Assembly (NCBI GenBank): GCA_963691655.1 | Contig: OY829330.1 | Span: forward strand, 992,001 to 1,056,000 | Reading direction: 5' to 3' | Length of the DNA stretch: 64,000 nt | Source: Toxonevra muliebris | Lineage: Eukaryota; Arthropoda; Insecta; Diptera; Pallopteridae | Part shown: positions 1-10,994 of the stretch, piece after piece | How the letters are laid out: the number at the start of each line of letters is the position of its first letter | Position numbering within the stretch: position 1 is the first letter of the stretch | The notes under the pieces: generated by a model | The model's database searches: none | Told to the model about the DNA's origin: nothing | Seen by the model: the letters and a program-made list of their open reading frames with translations, nothing else | Made by a program: the position numbers and the translations under genes

Positions 1-1601
<1,601 letters not shown>

Positions 1602-1850
1602 TCAGGGCTTCATAGAAAAAATGGGTCGTTCCGTCCCACATAATTATTTTATTTAAAAATTAATTTTTTATTCATCGCTGCTTTCGGAATTTTCTTCAGA
1701 AGAACTTTAAAATATCCTAAGCGATTTATTAACTTCTACTTCTGCATTAGCTGACTGGCAATCTAATCCTTTTTCTTATTCGTGTTTTGCCTTTTAGACA
1801 AAACCATGGGATCCGACGACAACAGTAGATAAAAGTTGTTCTAGTATGTT

Positions 1851-2075
1851 TAACGCTCGAATCTTTTTTCGGGCCAAAAACTGTATATTTTTACCAAAAT
1901 TTTGTAAAAAACAGTAAATCCATTTGAAAAAAACTGTATATTTCACGGTATCAATTTATTCAATATATTAACCAGGAAAGCAAATTATCCATCATCGCCT
2001 TCTCTATTTAAATATCTCCTTCTGTAGTTGTTGTATTCTTGACAAATTTCCTTTTGAAGCACTAACAAAAATTAA
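1851..2075 (-). mobile_element. Truncated TAACGCTC-type TIR element
   Basis: Starts with the terminal sequence TAACGCTCGAATC, and its minus strand matches the right half of the complete copy at 31490-31975 (shared cgaaatatac, aggagatat and gaagacgat-like blocks). The other end is missing, so this is a decayed, truncated copy. Confidence 0.65.
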
Positions 2076-3140
2076 TACTAGATTTGAATATTGCAGTATA
2101 AAAACCTGCCATTTTGAGATGCTACACCGAGAAAAAAACTACTTCTAAGCAACAATTGTTATGGTTTCTTCTTAATTGGACTGTTATCTTTAAAATGGTA
2201 CCAATATTGCTAAGTTTAGCGACACTCATGTTTACTCTTTTTGCCAACCGACGGAGCACTATGCGTCGCTGCAAAAAAGTCTCATCGCATTTTTTAAAAA
2301 AGTATGTATGTAATTATTGTTGCGAACTTTCAAGTTAAAGGCAATGGATTTTTCGTGCAATTTCATGTGAATATCACATTTTTAGCAAAAAAGTCTCAAA
2401 ATTGCATGCTTTTTAAAAAAATCTCGAATTTCGGGTATTTTCGAAAAGTTGTGTCAAAGTCTCCAAGCAGTCAAAAAGGTTGGATATTGCAAATTTAGTC
2501 TCATAACGGCCACGCTGTACATGTACCACGTTGTGTTTGTGCCGATAAGTGTAGAGCGTATCAGCAGAAGAAAAGCATTTTCGAAATTAATATAATATGT
2601 AATTTTTCGAAAATCGTATTCGTATTGTACTTTTATAACATATATTATTATCAAACAGCGTTTTTTTTGGACATAAAAACTAAATAAAAGACAAAATAAA
2701 GTTGCGAAACGGCAAAAAAAGGCGCTAAACAAAATCAAAAAAATACAACATAACATTGAAAAAATTGGAAGTCAGTTATAAATTAAAAATATATATATTC
2801 AAAAAATGCATTTAAATGCCTATAACCCCGGCAGTTAGAATTTTCTTTTATTCGATTTTCATAATATACATATATTTAAGTAAATTCTCTGAAAATTTCA
2901 TATCATACGTATACAAGTTCACTATGTCTAAAGAGCTTTTAAAACTTTGAACGCGTTTTTCTCAAAACTGTGCTTTCAAAGGCGGAACGATCAAAAATCA
3001 AAGATTTTGTGGTTTTGTTTCAAACTGTGTTTAGTTCTTGAGAAATAAATTCGTCCCAATAAGTAATCTACATGAGTAATCAATGTAAACTAGTACTAAG
3101 GTTAGCATGTGTTAAATATTCTTATTCTTTACTTCATTAT
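2076..3140. other. AT-rich intronic DNA, no gene seen
   Basis: Only short ORFs with biased composition occur here. A stretch near 2935-3010 resembles fragments often found beside GGGTCGTTCC-type terminal repeats, but no element boundary can be drawn. Confidence 0.5.
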
Positions 3141-3149
3141 TAATAAATG

Positions 3150-3600
3150 AAGTTTACACGAGGTGGACGTATATTCCACGAGTAATGACTATGAAAATCA
3201 CTGACAAGAAACTATCTAGTAACAGTGTTAAAACAAGGCTGTTGCAAGAGATTTCAAGCGCAGCGCTAAGTGCTGATACAGCGTTTTTAGTAAAAAAAGA
3301 TGGTCGTAGAAGACATTTATCTTCTTTAATTTTTTTTTTTTTTTTTTTTGTAAGCAAAAGGGCCATAAATCATCCCAATGCCCAGAAAAGTATGCATCGG
3401 GGAAATCTCTAGTAAGACAGTCAAAGAATGATGATCGTACTAATCTTGTTTTTTTTCAGTGCTGTCCTCGCTAGTGGAAATTTTGATAAAAACCAATGGT
3501 TTATAGATTCAGGAGCTACCCGACACATGACGGGACGCGGTGATTAGATAACTGGAACTAAAGTATATGGTCGTTCACCAATTCGTGTGGCCAATGATGA
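3150..3600 (+). pseudogene. copia-like gag end and protease, decayed
   Basis: First segment of a broken Ty1/copia retrotransposon. Residues from about 3185 resemble the C-terminal part of copia Gag. At about 3352-3390 one frame reads CKQKGHKSSQCP, most of a CCHC zinc knuckle whose first cysteine has been lost in a T tract. From about 3500 the frame reads WFIDSGATRHMTGRGD, the aspartic protease active site (D-S-G-A), followed at once by a stop. Frame changes separate the pieces. No upstream LTR is recognisable. Confidence 0.8.
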
Positions 3601-3611
3601 ACTGATGAAAG

Positions 3612-4187
3612 TTGATGGAATTATGGCATACGCGGTTAGGCTATTTGATTGTGTCAGACTTGCACAAAATCAAACATGGTGCGGTGATTGGTGTTTCATA
3701 CGTTGGAAATATGAACAACAATGCATGTGTTGTATGTTGTAAAAGAAAGCAATCAGGCAAATCTTTTTGTAATTATGGTTCAAGAGCGACAAAATTATTT
3801 GAAATCGTGCACGCTGATCTTGCTGGTAAAATAGAATGCGTTTCTTTTGGCGGCAGCAATTACTGTTTGGTATTAATAGATTATTTTAGTCGTCGTACAT
3901 TTGCATACATGCTGAAACAAAAAACTGAAACCTTTGATAAGTTTTGTTCGTTCAAAAATTTCGTCGAGAAACAAACCGGTCTTAGCATCAAAATATTTCG
4001 GAAATTTAAAACATTTTTTCAGCGACATGGCATCCAGCATCAAAACATCTGTTCCTTACACACCACAGCAGAATGGCTTGGACGAAAGAACGATTCGAAC
4101 AATTACTGAAAAAGCAAGGTGTATGCTCTATGATGCCAATTTGGAAAAAAAAATATTGGGGCGAAGCCATGAACACCAGTGTGGCCA
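3612..4187 (+). pseudogene. copia-like integrase, N-terminal and core part
   Basis: Starts with the pre-integrase block MELWHTRLGYL, contains paired cysteines (ACVVCC) of the HHCC finger, then the first catalytic region HADLAGKIE and later YTPQQNGLDERTIRTI, the block with the catalytic glutamate. Two frames are needed (the ORFs starting at 3612 and 3934), so at least one frameshift lies near 4000. The reading breaks off at about 4187, in a region ending MNTS, and resumes at 5713. Confidence 0.85.
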
Positions 4188-5712
4188 AATTTTTGATTTT
4201 CAAAATCCGCTAAAATTAAGAAAAAACACATATTTTCTTCAAAAAAGCGCTAAATTTTTTCCTTATAAAAGTGTTAAACAAACATTTTTTTTATATACAG
4301 TAGAATCGCGATAATTCGAAAATCTCAATAATTCGTAACAAACTGCTGGTCGCTTGAAAAAATCGCTTTAATTCGCAAAAATTCTACACATTTTGGTCCC
4401 CTTACTAATTCGTATTTTTTTCAATACAAGGTCTGTTTAACCTCTTATAAGTTGAAATTGGTTGTTGACAACCTCTCATAATTCATAATGCAAAGCAAAA
4501 TTCTATGGAACTATGATAAGGTACGCGAGAAGAGCCTTAAACTACAAGACCGTTAATTCGCATTTTTCTTATTTTAACCCTGGGATTGTATATCCCAATA
4601 ATGTTTGAAAAATTAAGTAAAATGGGAGAAACGGTTTCCATTTAATTTTTATTAAGTTTACGGTTACAAAGGTTATAGCATTATGCCCCATTGGAAAATT
4701 TAAGGATAACTGTAAGGATTAAGAGTCCCGGACATATTATTTTTTAAAATTTGTTTTAATATTTGCATTAAATGTTGAAGAAACTCAACCAGATTTTGTT
4801 AGAATTATTCGGGGGTGAAAGAGTTAAATCACAATCTCGTTAAATCGAAAACCTCTGTAATTCGTAAAAAATTGCTGGTCCCCTGCGATTACGTATTATC
4901 GGGATTCTGCTATATTAAAAAGAAAATTAATTAAATACATGTATTTTTAAAGTTTTTAATTCACAGCATTTCTAAATTATAATGGAAAAAGAGTATTTTA
5001 TACACTTTGATCACAAAAAAATATACAGAGTAATAATTTATAACTATCACATCTCGATGTCGAAGTCTATATTTTCTTCATTACTAAATGAATTTTATTG
5101 TTTTAATCCATTTTTTATATGAGTAATGAATTTTTTGAATTGAGTGACTTTCGGTTACGAACTTTGGTTTTAAACATGGTAGAAGTATTAAGAGGTAGAT
5201 GTATTTTTTCAAAAGTAGGCCTTTTGAATTGTTGACAAGTAAGAGGAACACTTTAGAGATGCATTTTTTGAAAAGGGTACAAAAGAGAGAGTTAGTAATA
5301 GATTATTACTTTTATTACTTTTTACTAAATTATAAATTTTATTTACAATAAAAAAAAAAAGTATGTATTTAAATACCATTAAATTTGTTTTCTTTATTAG
5401 CAAATACCTTGAACATGTTAAGAGTTAATAAATAATGTAAAAAGCAGCAGCTAATTCTTCACATGTACATGCAATACTATGCAAATTATTTTCTTACAAA
5501 TTTTTACTTAAAAATTTAACTATGAAAATACAACGCTGTTGCAAAAAGAAGAATAGTATCAAAACAAATATTTTCCCAATTGTCAAAGTTCTTCTTACTT
5601 GTCTACCTTCTTAATTCTTCTGCCATGGTTTTAAATAAGTTCATTGGTCATTGTTTCGATAAAAAATGTTGTTAGAATTATTCAGGAAATGCACTAAATT
5701 TAGCGTGAAAAG
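4188..5712. other. Insertion that splits the copia integrase
   Basis: About 1.5 kb of AT-rich DNA between the two integrase halves. It contains the pogo-like MITE at 4298-4912; the rest (4188-4297 and 4913-5712) shows no coding similarity that I recognise. A short repeat of the host sequence (gatgaacac-like) lies on both sides, but no clean target duplication can be named. Confidence 0.5.
4298..4912. mobile_element. pogo/Tigger-like MITE, TA target site
   Basis: A 615-bp non-coding element with inverted ends: the left starts CAGTAGAATCGCGATAATTC and the reverse of the right end reads TAGCAGAATCCCGATAATAC. It is flanked by TA at 4296-4297 and 4913-4914. A TA duplication with ends rich in 'aattcg' blocks is typical of pogo/Tigger members of the Tc1-mariner superfamily. 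No transposase ORF remains. Confidence 0.75.
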
Positions 5713-5840
5713 CGCTGAGTTGACCACACTGATGAACACAGCCACATACATAAAAAACCACACAATATCAGGTGTTTTAGATGGAAGGTCGCCCATGGAG
5801 ATATGGACTGGAACAAACCAGACATAAGTCACTTTAAAGC
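5713..5840 (+). pseudogene. copia-like integrase, continuation
   Basis: Resumes the integrase of the broken copia element: MNTATYIKNHTIS, then GRSPMEIWTGT, the conserved region after the DDE core. It stops soon after and is separated from the next piece by about 250 bp of T-rich inserted sequence (5841-6094). Confidence 0.75.
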
Positions 5841-6094
5841 ATGGCGAAATTATAATAGGTGATAGCAGCGTCAGCTCTGTCTTCTTCTTCTCTAATTTTT
5901 TTATATGAAGATAATCTTAACTGTCAAAATCGTTGTTTTTTTTTTTTTTTTGTTTTCCATGCATTTGTTCTTGTGCTTTTGACAATTACGATTTTTAGCA
6001 ACAACAAAGTAGCGTGTTGTTATTGTTACGTTGTACTTGTTGTAATGCTGATACCACCATGTTAAATCCGCCTTGCTTTAAAGTATTCGATCGC

Positions 6095-6735
6095 TTGCGA
6101 TGGGCTTTATTCCGATGGAGAAGAGGCAAAAGTTTGATGCGAAATCGAAAGAATACTTGTTTGTTGGCTATTGTGAAAATCAAAAGTGGTATCGACTCAT
6201 GAACATCAAAACAAAGGAAATCATTGTCGAGATGCGAATATTTTTGAAAGTTGTAACAATCTTTGCCATTCAAATAAGAACAACGAAAATCTTGAATTTA
6301 TAGGAGATGATTTCAAAACTATTCCGTCCACATTGAATGAAAAAAATCAATGATGAATCGATCATTTAACGACAGTGGCATGCAACATGGCCATAACAAT
6401 CTTGCCGATAATTCATTGAATGATCTGAGTGATATGGGCGTTCAATATGGCCCTAACAATGTAGAATTTGGCGTGCAACATTGCCATAACAATGTTGCTG
6501 ATGATTTTATTGAGATGAGCATTCAACATTGCTCAGACAATGTTGACACCTTGGACCATGGACGAAGAGATTTGGAGTATAGCAGCGAATTTGCTGATGC
6601 TACAGATGACGCCGATTATGATCCTGATGAACAATTTGGATGTTCGTCGTTCAGAAAGACCAGCGAAACCTGAACATATTGCTAATTATACAAATAATAA
6701 TGAACCGAATTCAGTACAAGAGGCATGAATATAAA
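6095..6735 (+). pseudogene. copia-like integrase C-terminus and linker with repeats
   Basis: Frame from 6100 reads KFDAKSKEYLFVGYCENQKWYR, the copia block before the linker. From 6350 the linker contains four imperfect repeats of the form Q-H/Y-G/C-x-N-N-V (QHGHNNLAD, QYGPNNVE, QHCHNNVAD, QHCSDNVD). It ends with RRSERPAKP, which normally precedes the copia reverse transcriptase. Frameshifts separate these blocks. Confidence 0.8.
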
Positions 6736-6779
6736 TCATTGCTTCATAATCACACTTTGGCTTTGGTGAATTTGCCTGA

Positions 6780-7495
6780 TTTTCAAGAAGGAAACTGACT
6801 CCAATAGGAATGTTGTCCGCTATAAAGCACGTATGGTTGCCAAAGGATGCAGTCAAAAGGCGGGAATTGACTACCGAGAAACATTTTCTCCCGTGGTTCA
6901 GTATTCATCGATACGGTTTATAATGGCCGTTGTTGTAAAATACAATTTGAATATTAAGCAGATGGACGCTGTTACTGCATTCTTACAGGGGGATATTGAA
7001 GGGACAGTCAGAAGGCTATGATGACAATAGTGACCGTGTATGCAAATTGGAAAAGGCTATATATAGTTTGAAGCAGGCTAGTCGTCAGTGGAATATCAAA
7101 CTAAATGATGTTCTAATCAATGATGGTTATTCACGATGTAGAACTGATTCTTGTTTATACTTTCGCTGTCATCGTGATCGAATGGCAATAACCGCAGTGT
7201 ATATAGATGACCTTTTAATTCTTTTCAATGACGTTAGCTGGAAAAATCAGTTGAAGCCAAGGTTAACTAAGCACTTTATGATGAAACATTTGGGAAGAGC
7301 TTCGAATATTTTGGGAATTCGTATTGTTCATGATCATTGCAATAGATCAATTAGTTTAGATCAACAAAAGTACACTGAGCATATTCTACATCGATTCAAC
7401 ATGCACGAAAGTTATCCAGTAAAATTGCCATGTGACCCGAACCAAAGATATGTCACCGAAACGAAAGACGTTTGGATTTATTTGTTCTAAAGAAA
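6780..7495 (+). pseudogene. copia-like reverse transcriptase fragment
   Basis: Typical Ty1/copia polymerase: RYKARMVAKGCSQKAGIDY, DAVTAFLQGDIE, KLEKAIYSLKQASRQWN and the active-site motif YIDDLLI. A frameshift lies near 7010-7020, between the two ORFs. The reading ends at about 7490, before RNase H, where jockey-like sequence begins, so the 3' part of the element and its LTR are gone. Confidence 0.9.
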
Positions 7496-7496
7496 T

Positions 7497-7710
7497 AAAA
7501 AGTTTGATAGCTGAAAAAGACGACTCCGGAAAAATGGCTATTAACCAGGAATATGTCAAAATCTAAAAAAACAAATACAAAAAATGAAAAATTAAACTAC
7601 ACATAAGCACCTAAGCAACACTAACTACTCTTTATGGAAAGCTGTGAAAAATATTAAAATACCTAGAATAGTGGCCAGTAAGCCAAAACCAAATAAAACC
7701 AATACTAGGA
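7497..7710 (+). pseudogene. jockey-like LINE ORF2 fragment, 5' piece
   Basis: Contains YSLWKAVKNIKIPRI-like sequence (near 7620-7680), as upstream of the polymerase domain in jockey-clade ORF2. The element is split from its continuation at 8032 by a SINE. It has stops and frame changes. Confidence 0.55.
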
Positions 7711-8031
7711 TACTGGTCGCCGTAGCCTAGTAGTTAGTGTGTTGGACTGCTATGCAGAGGTGTCCGGGTTCATATCTCGGCACGCTCAAAATTATCAAAA
7801 ATAGAAATTAAAAATTTTTCTACACGTCACCACCTCTTAGCTGCCAATGTCAAACCTCCAATAGTAAAAAAATGCCTGTGAAAAGCTTTTCACCACGCCG
7901 TTCGGATTCGGCATAAAACTGTAGGTTCCTTCCATTCGTGTATAAATATAACTCACGCAACATTAATTGATGCGAAAAGCTTGGCCTTGGCCCTCCAAGG
8001 GCTGTTATGCCATAATAGTACTAGTAGTAGA
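7711..8031 (+). mobile_element. tRNA-derived SINE inserted in the jockey fragment
   Basis: Head with an RNA polymerase III box A-like TAGCCTAGTAG (about 7723-7733) and a box B-like GGGTTCATATC (7766-7776). The body carries a perfect 16-bp palindrome GTGAAAAGCTTTTCAC (7878-7893) and the core GCCGTTCGGATTCGGC followed by AAAACTGTAGGT. The tail is (agt)n near 8022-8031. The same core is present in the SINE at 10415-10821. It separates two halves of one LINE, so it inserted after the LINE. Confidence 0.75.
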
Positions 8032-8640
8032 AACTCAAAATACTATACTTAGTCATCAATTTGGATTCCGAAATAAGCATTCAATTAGCTACTTCCAAGA
8101 ACACTCAGATGAATACTACGACCTCAAAGCAATTGCTGCTGGAGTACCTCAAGGTAGTGTTCTTGGACCGATACTGTATCTGCTGTACAGGCATGACGAC
8201 TTACCAGCACCACCAACATGCACCTCTTTTACTGATGATACAGAGGTTTTATCGGTGGATAATGTAGCTGAAAATCGGTTGAAAACTTCAAAATGAAATA
8301 TCAGCATGGACAAATAAATGGAAACTAAAATTAAACAACACTAAATATGTTCATGTGGATTTTACAAACAAAAAGATTACACACTTTCCAGTGACTATTT
8401 TCAATACACAAATTCTTTATTCTAATTAACCGAAATACCTCGGCATGACGTTAGACGCTAAGCTTTATCGGAAGGTACATGTCAAAAAGAAAAAAGTAGA
8501 ACTTGAGTTGAAATATAGACAGATGCATTGTCAAATGAACAGTAAATCCCTGTCTCTCCCCAATAAATTAGTTATATCTGCCAAACCCCCAAACCTATCT
8601 GGATCTAAAGCATCCAGAAAAAGCACATGTGCTCCTTCAC
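8032..8640 (+). pseudogene. jockey-like LINE reverse transcriptase fragment
   Basis: Non-LTR polymerase blocks: HQFGFRNKHS, then (after an internal deletion) AAGVPQGSVLGPILYLLY and FTDDTEVL in place of the usual F/YADD. Downstream is the thumb-like PKYLGMTLDAKL. Stops and frame shifts follow to about 8640. Nearest in style to the jockey clade. Confidence 0.85.
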
Positions 8641-8652
8641 CCTCTATTCCGT

Positions 8653-9113
8653 AAGGCCGCCCTGAGGCAGCCTTCACTCAGTTTTAATTAATTGATAAGT
8701 GCAAATTTATATTTTTTTAAAATTAATTGGCAAATTTATATTTTTTTAAAATTAATTGGCAGACCTGAAGAAAACACACAATTTGTGACCACAAATTTGC
8801 ACTTTCTGCGATCACACGATTGTTGTTTATAGTTATTTTTATGTGTACAAGTGTTGTTTTGTTGACTAAAAATTATCGCGCGTATTAAGTTTTTTATAAA
8901 AATCTAAAAAAAGTATTTCTAAGTTTCCTCATATATTGTCATATACTGTTGTATAATCATAATTTAATATAATTTTGTATGACAAATTAGATAATTTATG
9001 ACAAATGAGAGGATAAGACACCAATAATACACCAGGATAATACACCTTGTGAATTGCCCAAATGTATCTTTATTTTTTGGCTTAAACCCGCAAGGCTGCC
9101 TCAGGGCAGCCTT
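8653..9113. mobile_element. Putative MITE with hairpin termini
   Basis: A 461-bp AT-rich segment bounded by two 22-bp palindromic ends: left AAGGCCGCCCTGAGGCAGCC plus tt, right (9092-9113) its inverted copy with one mismatch. Each end can fold alone into a 9-bp stem with a 4-base loop. Inside, a 29-bp unit (gcaaatttatatttttttaa...) is repeated twice at about 8702-8760. No target duplication was recognised, so the element status is an inference. Confidence 0.45.
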
Positions 9114-10059
9114 TTGATTTTTTCACCTAACTGCTAAACTCTAAAATTAATCAAAAAATGGACTTCATATTCATTTTCCTTTAACTGGAAACAAAAATTC
9201 TGGTGTTTGCTTTTTAATATTTCAGTTTTGCGGGTTAGAGGGTTAACACTGCTGGTTCAACACGAAGATTACTTCGAACGAAGCCTTTGGTTTGGAATTT
9301 GTAGAAGATATCACTGACCATTAGAAATAATTTCTTTTGATTAAACTCGAATAATAAGTTACGTCAAATATACGTATGTATAGTATGTAAACTGATATTT
9401 TGTTGTATAAGATGAAAGCAAATTGCTCGTTAGTTTTATCATTAACCCTCTCAGGATTTTCGTACACATATATGTACATGAATTTGAAAATTTTTCATGC
9501 CTTTGAATTAAATGCCAACCAAACAATTTCGGTATTAACGTCTTTGTTGTTTTTTCCTCTATCGTTTAGCATTTATTTGGTACAATCGAAGCATAATCGT
9601 CAAAACTACTTTTATGGGACAACCCCCTTTTTTTTTTGTGTTCTCTTTTTTTTTTTTTTTTTTTTGTGTTGTCAATTTCAAAAAATTACTGAAAATACTA
9701 AAGAACAAAAAGCTGTGTAAAAAAAATTTCTTATGTAGATAGAAGCTTCCTTTGTCGATAGAGACACGTTTTGTGTAATTCGGAGTATTTTAATGTTCCC
9801 GTTCGACGTTTTTTCGTAAACATATGTGTACATCGCTAAACCTGGACAGGTAAAAATCCCGATCCTGATAAGGAACCGAAGCGGGTTCCGAAACGATCGT
9901 CTGATCTGTTAGCTCTATGAACTTTTTGACATTCTTCTGGCATCATTGTTCATTCAAAGCCTATTAATTTTAATTTCGAAATTATTGTATTTTATTTTAT
10001 TATAATAAAAAATTCCCGAAATAACCTTGAAAATTAGGCTGGAACACCAGACGTCATCC
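9114..10059. other. AT-rich intronic DNA, no gene seen
   Basis: Contains T tracts and two piggyBac-like end motifs (AGAGGGTTAA near 9235; TTAACCCTCTC near 9444), which point away from each other and cannot be paired. The ORF at 9400-9720 is low-complexity. Confidence 0.5.
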
Positions 10060-10063
10060 TTAA

Positions 10064-10322
10064 CCCTGGAAAGACATTTTTCGGCGAATCGACGACGCAT
10101 GTTTACGTTTTACAAGTAAGTGTTGGTAAACATTTAATTTATGAATAAATGTCATTAAGAAACAATGTCCATTGTTGTTTTTCTATATGGTAAATTAACC
10201 AAATAATGGGAAACAATAAACTTTCAAAGTTATACGTGTGTAGATCATGTGTATGACCACTTTTAATAAAGCCGTCGTCGTTTCAACGTTTACGTATAAA
10301 AAATATGCATGTACTTTTAGGG
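10064..10322. mobile_element. piggyBac-like MITE, TTAA target site
   Basis: A 259-bp non-coding segment flanked by TTAA (10060-10063 and 10323-10326) with short inverted ends CCCTGGAAAG and, reversed, CCCTAAAAGT. Both sides also have a subterminal GACGACG in inverted orientation. TTAA plus CCCT ends are the piggyBac hallmark. The terminal match is short. Confidence 0.55.
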
Positions 10323-10414
10323 TTAAGTAAAATTAAATCTAATTGTTTTAATCAAAATATTTTCGTTTTACAACGTTTTTTACTTCTAAAAGGTTTTGTT
10401 TCGACTTTTTGGAT

Positions 10415-10821
10415 TATTATTATTATTATTTGAAGAAAGGACGACTCGAAAGTCAGGCACTGCGACCTATAAGATCTTTTGTACCAAAGCCCCAAGAAAG
10501 AAAGGAAGGGAGAAAGAAAGATAGATAAGAAACATACCCAAGCCGAGAATCGAACTCGGGTCTCCAGAAACAAGAGTCTGGCACTCTTCCACTAGACCAC
10601 AGTGGCGATGGTAGGACCTACAGTTTAACGCCGATTCCGAACGGCTATGTGGCAATTTTTTATCAGCTCGGTGGTCTTGCCATTTTCTTATAATTCTCAT
10701 CCACTTCATATCGATAGTGAATATAAGAAGTTTATGAGAATTAACCACCAGACCAAGACGGGAATCGAACCCGCAACCTTCTGGATGAAAGTCTAGTGCA
10801 CTATCCACTAGACTATCGAGG
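10415..10821 (-). mobile_element. SINE with two tRNA-like units
   Basis: Flanked by a perfect 14-bp duplication tcgactttttggat (10401-10414 and 10822-10835). On the minus strand it starts with a tRNA-like unit (box A TAGTCTAGTGG 10805-10815, box B GGTTCGATTCC 10761-10771). It continues through the core also found in the SINE at 7711-8031 (about 10608-10648), then a second tRNA-like unit (box A TGGTCTAGTGG 10589-10599, box B-like AGTTCGATTCT 10545-10555, perfect 5-bp anticodon and T stems), and ends in an (AAT)n tail. The acceptor stems are imperfect, so neither unit is called a tRNA gene. Confidence 0.85.
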
Positions 10822-10994
10822 TCGACTTTTTGGATATTAGGTGACGATATATATCGCACATTGATTACCAGGGCTGTTTTTTTCCAGCAAATGCTTATTT
10901 TAGCATATTTCGCATATTTTACACACTTCTTCCAATGCATTTAGAGATTTAGAAGAAAAGCGCGTATTTAAAGCTCTTTTTTAAACGTTTTTAA

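Noticed and set aside
1622..2990. A second long-TIR element bounded by GGGTCGTTCC-like ends
   Set aside because: The right end shares only about eight bases and the interior shows no inverted arms.
7701..8045. aatacta as target duplication of the 7711-8031 SINE
   Set aside because: The copies are not adjacent to the SINE ends, and seven AT-rich bases can match by chance.
9235..9454. piggyBac-type ends AGAGGGTTAA and TTAACCCTCTC
   Set aside because: They face away from each other and neither has a partner at a plausible distance.
9400..9720. 106-codon ORF as a small gene
   Set aside because: Its composition is dominated by T tracts (Phe/Leu runs) with no initiation or domain evidence.
10541..10610. 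tRNA gene on the minus strand
   Set aside because: Anticodon and T stems pair, but the acceptor stem has three or more mismatches and the unit lies inside a SINE with its own target duplication.
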